From an uncultured Luteimonas sp. (lineage in GTDB: Bacteria > Pseudomonadota > Gammaproteobacteria > Xanthomonadales > Xanthomonadaceae): a stretch of DNA of 11,292 bases. Positions 6,846-11,292 of the stretch are shown in pieces. The notes beneath the pieces were generated by a model. The model was not told the DNA's origin, ran no database searches, and saw only the letters and a program-made list of their open reading frames with translations. The stretch spans positions 1 through 11,292 of the forward strand of contig CAKTDC010000042.1 in the NCBI GenBank assembly GCA_934541015.1, read 5' to 3'. The position numbers and the translations under genes were made by a program. How positions within the stretch are numbered: position 1 is the first letter of the stretch; each line of letters begins with the position of its first letter.

Positions 6846-7202
6846 ATGTCCGCCATCGATTCCTACACCGAGCTGACCCGCAGCGTCTCGAAGAACCTCA
6901 CCCCGCTGCGCAGCCACAACGCCGGGGTGATGCAGGGTTTCGGCGCACTGAGCAAGGCCGCGCTGGCGCCCGGCGCCCTCGACGAGAAGACCAAGGAGCT
7001 GATCGCGATGGCGATCGGCGTGACCGCGCGCTGCGATGCCTGCCTGGGCTTCCATGCCAAGGCCCTGGTGCGCCTCGGTGCCACCCCGGAGGAGTTCAGG
7101 GAGATGCTCGGGGTAGCGGTCTACATGGGCGGCGGGCCGTCGCTGATGTACGCGGCGAACGCCCTTGCCGCGTTCGAGGAGTTTTCCCGGCAGGCGGCCT
7201 GA
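6846..7202 (+). CDS. Carboxymuconolactone decarboxylase / AhpD-like CxxC protein
   Basis: 118-residue all-helical protein of the AhpD-like superfamily. It has the complete AhpD active-site pattern: Glu51, eleven residues, Cys63-Asp-Ala-Cys66, three residues, His70. In AhpD these residues relay reducing power in peroxide defence through a redox-active cysteine pair. MAIGVTARCDACLGFHAKALVRLGATPEE is the core region typical of the family, and the length is normal for single-domain members. True carboxymuconolactone decarboxylases lack the CxxC, so a thiol-redox role fits better than aromatic catabolism. AAGGAG stands seven bases before the ATG. It follows the methyltransferase by 36 bases with no terminator and precedes cydA by 43. 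Inference: it could reduce organic peroxides or act on persulfides or disulfides in this sulfur-related cluster. The exact partner is unknown. Confidence 0.9.
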   Translation: MSAIDSYTELTRSVSKNLTPLRSHNAGVMQGFGALSKAALAPGALDEKTKELIAMAIGVTARCDACLGFHAKALVRLGATPEEFREMLGVAVYMGGGPSLMYAANALAAFEEFSRQAA

Positions 7203-7245
7203 ACCCGCCCTGCCCACCCGTTCCCGACGATGATCGGAGAGTGCC

Positions 7246-8853
7246 ATGCTGGCTGAGCTCGATGTCGTAATACTGTCCCGGCTGCAGTTCGCCCTGACTG
7301 CGATGTACCACTTCCTCTTCGTGCCGCTGACGCTGGGACTGTCGTTCCTGCTCGCGATCATGGAGAGCGTCTACGTCATGACCGGCCGCGAGATCTGGCG
7401 GCGCATGACCATGTTCTGGGGCGTCCTGTTCGGCATCAACTTCGCGCTCGGCGTGGGTACCGGCATCGTGATGGAGTTCCAGTTCGGCATGAACTGGTCC
7501 TATTACAGCCACTACGTCGGCGACATCTTCGGTGCGCCGCTGGCGATCGAGGGGCTGATGGCGTTCTTCCTCGAGGCGACCTTCATCGGCCTGTTTTTCT
7601 TCGGCTGGAACCGGATGGGCAAGGTCCAGCACCTGGTGGTCACCTGGCTGGTCGCGCTGGGCACCAACCTGTCCGCGGTGTGGATCCTGATCGCCAACGG
7701 CTGGATGCAGAACCCGGTGGGTGCGGTGTTCAACCCCGACACCATGCGCATGGAAATGACCGACTTCATCGAGGTCGTGTTCAACCCGGTGGCGCAGGCC
7801 AAGTTCGTGCACACGGTCGCCGCAGGCTACGTGACCGGGGCGATGTTCGTGGCCGCCATCAGCGCCTGGTACCTGCTGCGGGGGCGGCACCTCGACATCG
7901 CCCGCCGCTCGATGGCGGTGGCGGCCAGCTTCGGCCTGGCCGCGGCGCTGTCGGTGGTGGTGCTGGGCGACGAAAGCGGCTACCTCAGCACCGAGCACCA
8001 GAAGATGAAGCTGGCGGCCATCGAGTCGATGTGGGAGACCGAGCCGCCGCCGGCCAGCTTCAACATCGTGGCCTGGCCCAACCAGGAGGCTCGCGGCAAC
8101 GACTTCGCGGTCCACGTGCCCTGGGCGATGGGCCTGATCGGCACGCGCTCGATCTCCGGGGAGATGCCGGGCATCAACGCCCTGGTGGCATCGGCCGAGG
8201 GCCGGATCGCCAACGGCATGCGCGCCTACGCCGCGCTCGAGCGGGTGCGCGCGGACGCCTCCGACCAGGCTGCGCGCGAGCTGTTCGCACAGACCTGGCA
8301 GGACCTCGGCTACGGCCTGCTGCTCAAGCGCTACCGCGACGACGTGCACAACGCCACCGCCGACGAGATCAAGGCCGCGGCCTTCGACACTGTGCCCGGA
8401 GTGACGCCGCTGTTCTGGACCTTCCGGCTGATGGTCGCGTTGGGCTTCTACTTCATCGGCTTCTTCGCGATCGCCTTCTGGCTGGTGTCGACCGGGCGGG
8501 TCGACACCAGCCGCCGTTTCCTCAGGCTGGCGCTGTGGAGCGCGCCGCTGCCCTGGCTGGCGATCCAGTGCGGCTGGTTCGTGGCCGAGTTCGGCCGCCA
8601 GCCCTGGGTGATCGAGGGCGTGCTGCCGACCTTCTACGCGGTGTCCGGGCTGTCCGCGCTCGACCTGGTGATCAGCCTGCTGGTGTTCTTCGTGCTCTAC
8701 ACCGCGCTGGCGGTCGTCGGTTTCCGGCTGCTGCTCCGGGCGATCGGCAAGGGCCCCGAGGAGCCGGCCGGCGCGACGCCCGGGGGCCCGGCGCAGCCCG
8801 CCGGAAGCGGCGACGGCCTGCGGATCGACGCCGCCGCGCCCGCGGCCCACTGA
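7246..8853 (+). CDS. cydA: Cytochrome bd ubiquinol oxidase subunit I
   Basis: Heme-carrying, quinol-oxidising subunit of cytochrome bd in the inner membrane; 535 residues against 522 in E. coli, numbered three higher. Visible ligands and channel residues: His22 (E. coli H19, heme b595), His189 (H186) and Met396 (M393) for heme b558, Glu102 and Glu110 (E99, E107) in the heme b595/proton region, and Glu448 in GWFVAEFGRQPW (E445). The quinol-binding Q loop has GDESGYLSTEHQKMKLAAIE with Lys255 and Glu260 matching K252/E257. The loop is of the long E. coli type rather than the short cyanide-insensitive-oxidase type. The C-terminal 30 residues are a Gly/Pro/Ala-rich tail absent from E. coli. GGAGAG precedes the ATG. 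It opens the oxidase section of the rightward cluster. Whether it also has its own promoter is not clear; none is obvious in the 43-base gap. Confidence 0.98.
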   Translation: MLAELDVVILSRLQFALTAMYHFLFVPLTLGLSFLLAIMESVYVMTGREIWRRMTMFWGVLFGINFALGVGTGIVMEFQFGMNWSYYSHYVGDIFGAPLAIEGLMAFFLEATFIGLFFFGWNRMGKVQHLVVTWLVALGTNLSAVWILIANGWMQNPVGAVFNPDTMRMEMTDFIEVVFNPVAQAKFVHTVAAGYVTGAMFVAAISAWYLLRGRHLDIARRSMAVAASFGLAAALSVVVLGDESGYLSTEHQKMKLAAIESMWETEPPPASFNIVAWPNQEARGNDFAVHVPWAMGLIGTRSISGEMPGINALVASAEGRIANGMRAYAALERVRADASDQAARELFAQTWQDLGYGLLLKRYRDDVHNATADEIKAAAFDTVPGVTPLFWTFRLMVALGFYFIGFFAIAFWLVSTGRVDTSRRFLRLALWSAPLPWLAIQCGWFVAEFGRQPWVIEGVLPTFYAVSGLSALDLVISLLVFFVLYTALAVVGFRLLLRAIGKGPEEPAGATPGGPAQPAGSGDGLRIDAAAPAAH

Positions 8854-8865
8854 CAGGAGACGGTC

Positions 8866-10020
8866 ATGGACTTTTCGTGGATCCCCCTCGATTACGCCAC
8901 CCTCCGCGTGCTGTGGTGGCTGCTGCTGGGCGTGCTGCTGATCGGCTTCGCGGTCATGGACGGCTTCGACCTGGGCGTGGCCGCGCTGCTGCCGGCGGTG
9001 GCGAAGACCGACGAGGAGCGGCGCATAGCGCTCAACCTGGTCGGCCCGGTGTGGGAAGGCAACCAGGTCTGGTTGATCACCGGCGGCGGCGCGATCTTCG
9101 CCGCCTGGCCGCTGCTCTACGCGGCCTCGTTCTCCGGACTCTACCTGGCGATGCTGCTCCTGCTGGTGGCGCTGATCCTGCGCCCGGTCGGCTTCAAGTA
9201 CCGCAGCAAGCTGCCCGATGCACGCTGGCGCAGGACCTGGGACTGGATCCTGTGCGGTTCGGGCGTGGTCGCCAGCCTGGTCTTCGGCGTGGCGATGGGC
9301 AACCTGCTGCTGGGCCTGCCCTTCGGGGTCGAGCCCGAATCCCTGCGCCCTGTGTACCGGGGCAACCTGTTCCAGCTGTTCATGCCGTTCGCGCTGCTGG
9401 CAGGCGTGGTGAGCGTGACCATGCTCGCCGCCCACGGCGCGGCCCTGCTGGCCTGGCGCACCGGCGGCGCGGTGGCCGCGCGCGCGCGGCGGATCGGCGC
9501 CCTGCTGGCGCTGGCCACGGGCGTGCTGTTCGCGCTCGGCGGGGTCTGGGTCGCGGCGATGGACGGCCACCTGGTGACCAGCGCCATCGACGCCGCGAAG
9601 GAGAGCAACCCGGCCCTGAAGACGGTCGCCGTGGTCGACGGTGCCTGGCTGCACAACTTCGGCCGCTGGCCGCTGATGTGGCTGGCGCCGGCGCTCGGCG
9701 TGGGCGGCTCGCTGCTGGCGACGCTGCTGCTGTGGCGCGGCAGCGCGAAGGCGGCCTTCCTCGCCACCTCGGGCGCCATCACCGGCATCATCCTGTCGGT
9801 CGGCTTCGCGCTGTTCCCGTTCCTGATGCCGTCCTCGCTGCAGCCCGGCATGGGCCTGACGGTGTGGGACGCGTCCTCCAGCCACCTCACGCTGTGGGTG
9901 ATGCTGCTGGCCACGGTGGTGCTGCTGCCGATCGTGCTGTTCTACACCGGCTACGTGTACCGCGTGATGCGCGGTCCGGTGACCGCCGAGTCGGTGTCGG
10001 AGAACCCCAATGCGTACTGA
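8866..10020 (+). CDS. cydB: Cytochrome bd ubiquinol oxidase subunit II
   Basis: 384-residue multi-pass subunit that pairs with CydA; close to the 379 residues of E. coli CydB. The N-terminal [20 protein letters not shown] (24-43) contains the conserved Asp residues of the [10 protein letters not shown] motif. [20 protein letters not shown] at 63-82 is the family signature. Several hydrophobic helices follow, and [12 protein letters not shown] lies near the C-terminus. AGGAG stands a few bases before the ATG, and the start is 12 bases after the cydA stop. The subunit carries no heme and stabilises the complex. Nothing unusual is seen in the sequence. Confidence 0.98.
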   Translation: MDFSWIPLDYATLRVLWWLLLGVLLIGFAVMDGFDLGVAALLPAVAKTDEERRIALNLVGPVWEGNQVWLITGGGAIFAAWPLLYAASFSGLYLAMLLLLVALILRPVGFKYRSKLPDARWRRTWDWILCGSGVVASLVFGVAMGNLLLGLPFGVEPESLRPVYRGNLFQLFMPFALLAGVVSVTMLAAHGAALLAWRTGGAVAARARRIGALLALATGVLFALGGVWVAAMDGHLVTSAIDAAKESNPALKTVAVVDGAWLHNFGRWPLMWLAPALGVGGSLLATLLLWRGSAKAAFLATSGAITGIILSVGFALFPFLMPSSLQPGMGLTVWDASSSHLTLWVMLLATVVLLPIVLFYTGYVYRVMRGPVTAESVSENPNAY

Positions 10021-10059
10021 GGCCGCCCCCGGCCCCTCGTCCAACCGGAGGAACTGAGC

Positions 10060-10188
10060 ATGTGGTACTTCTCGTGGATCCTCGGCCTCGGCCTGGCCTG
10101 CGCCTTCGCGATCCTCAATGCGATGTGGTTCGAACTGCGCGAGGACGACCGCCGCGCCGGCCGGGCGGAGCCTGACGACGGGGCATGA
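10060..10188 (+). CDS. cydX: Cytochrome bd small subunit CydX
   Basis: 42-residue single-span protein that is easily missed by automatic calling. It begins MWYFSWILGLGLACAFAI, nearly the same as E. coli CydX (MWYFAWILG), which stabilises the heme b595/d site of the oxidase. The membrane helix covers about 4-24 and the charged tail ELREDDRRAGRAEPDDGA lies outside the membrane. GGAGG stands eight bases before the ATG. The stop overlaps the cydD start as ATGA, so cydD is probably translated by coupling. The position after cydB is the normal one. Confidence 0.95.
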   Translation: MWYFSWILGLGLACAFAILNAMWFELREDDRRAGRAEPDDGA

Positions 10189-11292
10189 TCCAGGCGGAGG
10201 AGGCGGACGCCGGGGCGCGGCTGCCTCCGGAACAGGTGGCATGGATGCGGGCGCTGGCCGCGACGGTGCGGCGCCCGCTCGCCGTCGCGATCGCGCTGCC
10301 GCTGCTGTCGGGCGTGCTGCTGCTGTTCCAGGCCTGGGCCCTGGCGCATGCGCTCGAGCTGCTCGTCATCGCCCGCGCGCCGCTGGCGGCGGCGCTGCCC
10401 TGGCTGGGCGCCGTGGCCGCGCTGGTGCTGGTGCGTGCGGCCCTGGCCTGGGCTGCCGGCCACGCCGGCCAGCATGCGGCCGAATCGGTCAAGCAGCGGC
10501 TGCGCGAGGCCCTGTTCGCGCGGATGCTGGATTCGGGCGTGCTGTGGACCCGGCGGCGGGCTTCGGGCGCGCTGGCCGATGCGCTGCTGGGCCAGCTGGA
10601 GATGCTCGACGGCCACTTCGCCCGCTACATCCCGGCGCTGGCGTCGGCGGTGGTGCTGCCCCTGGTGTTCTGCGTGGTGCTGGCCGGCTTCGACTGGATC
10701 GCCGCCCTGGTGCTGGCCCTGACCATTCCCGCGATCCCGCTGTTCATGGCCCTGGTCGGCTGGGGCGCGGAGGCGGCGGGGCGGCGCCATGCGCGCGCGC
10801 TGGCGCGGCTCTCGGGCCTGTTCGCCGACCGCGTGCGCGGCCTGGTCACGCTCAAGCTGCACGGCCGCGCCGAAGACGAGGCCGCGCGCGTGGCCCGCGC
10901 CAGCGAGGACGTGCGCGAGCGCACCATGTCGGTGCTGCGGATCGCGTTCCTGTCCTCGGCGGTGCTCGAGTTCTTCGCCGCCCTGGGCGTGGCCGGGCTG
11001 GCCGTCTATTTCGGCCTGAGCTTCCTCGGCTTCCTCGACCTGCGCGCGGAGCCGCTGACCCTGGAGACGGCGCTGTTCTGCCTGCTGATGGCGCCCGAGG
11101 CCTACCTGCCGATGCGGCAGCTGGCCGCGCACTACCACGACCGCGCCAATGCGCGCGCCGCCGTGGCCGGGATCGCCGACCTGTTCGACGGCCTGCCCGA
11201 CGTGGGCGCCGGCGGTGGCGCGCCGGCGCCGGCCGTCGCGCCCGGCGGGGCGGCGGATGCCGGGCCGGGCAGCCTGTCGATCGCGCGCCTGC
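10185..11292 (+). CDS. cydD: Thiol reductant ABC exporter CydD, N-terminal membrane half, cut by window edge
   Basis: CydDC is a heterodimeric ABC exporter of glutathione and cysteine to the periplasm that is needed for assembly of cytochrome bd. The first 369 residues are in the window: six membrane helices spread over about 30-310. Signature stretches include GLFADRVRGLVTLKLHGRAEDEA (about 211-233), RTMSVLRIAFLSSAVLEFFAALG (about 246-268), AVYFGLSFLG (about 273-282) and LMAPEAYLPMRQLAAHYHDRANA (about 301-323), all close to E. coli CydD (588 residues). The ATP-binding domain with Walker A lies beyond the edge, and cydC should follow. Near the cut, an Ala/Gly/Pro-rich linker of about 28 residues replaces the usual short connection. 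The start is an ATG overlapping the cydX stop by 4 bases. There is no good ribosome site of its own, as expected for coupled translation. Confidence 0.93.
   Translation, partial: MIQAEEADAGARLPPEQVAWMRALAATVRRPLAVAIALPLLSGVLLLFQAWALAHALELLVIARAPLAAALPWLGAVAALVLVRAALAWAAGHAGQHAAESVKQRLREALFARMLDSGVLWTRRRASGALADALLGQLEMLDGHFARYIPALASAVVLPLVFCVVLAGFDWIAALVLALTIPAIPLFMALVGWGAEAAGRRHARALARLSGLFADRVRGLVTLKLHGRAEDEAARVARASEDVRERTMSVLRIAFLSSAVLEFFAALGVAGLAVYFGLSFLGFLDLRAEPLTLETALFCLLMAPEAYLPMRQLAAHYHDRANARAAVAGIADLFDGLPDVGAGGGAPAPAVAPGGAADAGPGSLSIARL

Noticed and set aside
6810..7245. Terminators or separate promoters in the gaps before the AhpD-like gene and before cydA
   Set aside because: No stable hairpin with a T-run and no convincing -35/-10 pair was seen in either gap; each holds only a ribosome binding site.
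7096..10242. Very long open frame on the minus strand opposite cydA-cydB-cydX
   Set aside because: It is low-complexity His/Gln/Arg-rich antisense. The plus strand has unmistakable cytochrome bd genes with all heme ligands.

Overview
The window reads as chromosomal DNA from a high-GC gammaproteobacterium. Strong G/C preference at third codon positions, a CydX starting MWYFSWILG and the style of the cyd genes suggest the Xanthomonadaceae/Lysobacteraceae (Lysobacter, Luteimonas or similar), but I cannot fix the genus. Nothing looks mobile: there are no insertion sequences, tRNAs, CRISPR arrays or long repeats. Base composition is even, apart from one short AT-rich patch that is the control region. 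Coding density is very high.

Layout: two gene blocks diverge from a 152-base gap at 5657-5808. Leftward (minus strand) run a type I sulfide:quinone oxidoreductase (sqr), a 67-residue DUF2892/YgaP-type membrane protein, a lipoprotein RND adaptor and an RND permease that leaves the window at position 1, about 60-80 residues short of its expected end. Rightward (plus strand) run an ArsR-family repressor with the two-cysteine pattern of BigR/SqrR persulfide sensors, a class I SAM methyltransferase, an AhpD-type CxxC protein, cydA, cydB, cydX, and cydD, which is cut by the right edge. Genes within each block are 43 bases or less apart or overlap by 4 bases, with no visible terminators, so each block could be one operon.

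Control: an AT-rich dyad at 5706-5732 sits inside a near-consensus sigma70 promoter for the leftward operon and inside a weaker candidate promoter for the regulator. The two promoters face each other and occupy the same DNA, so one bound repressor could close both.

Interpretation (inference): this looks like a sulfide-response locus. Sulfide would be oxidised by Sqr at the membrane, giving persulfide or polysulfide and passing electrons to quinone. The quinol could be re-oxidised by cytochrome bd, an oxidase type known to keep working in sulfide. Persulfide would inactivate the repressor. The RND pump, DUF2892 protein, methyltransferase and AhpD-like protein are candidates for moving or disposing of the products. 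The least familiar part is the link between a sulfide oxidase and an RND exporter whose substrate is unknown.
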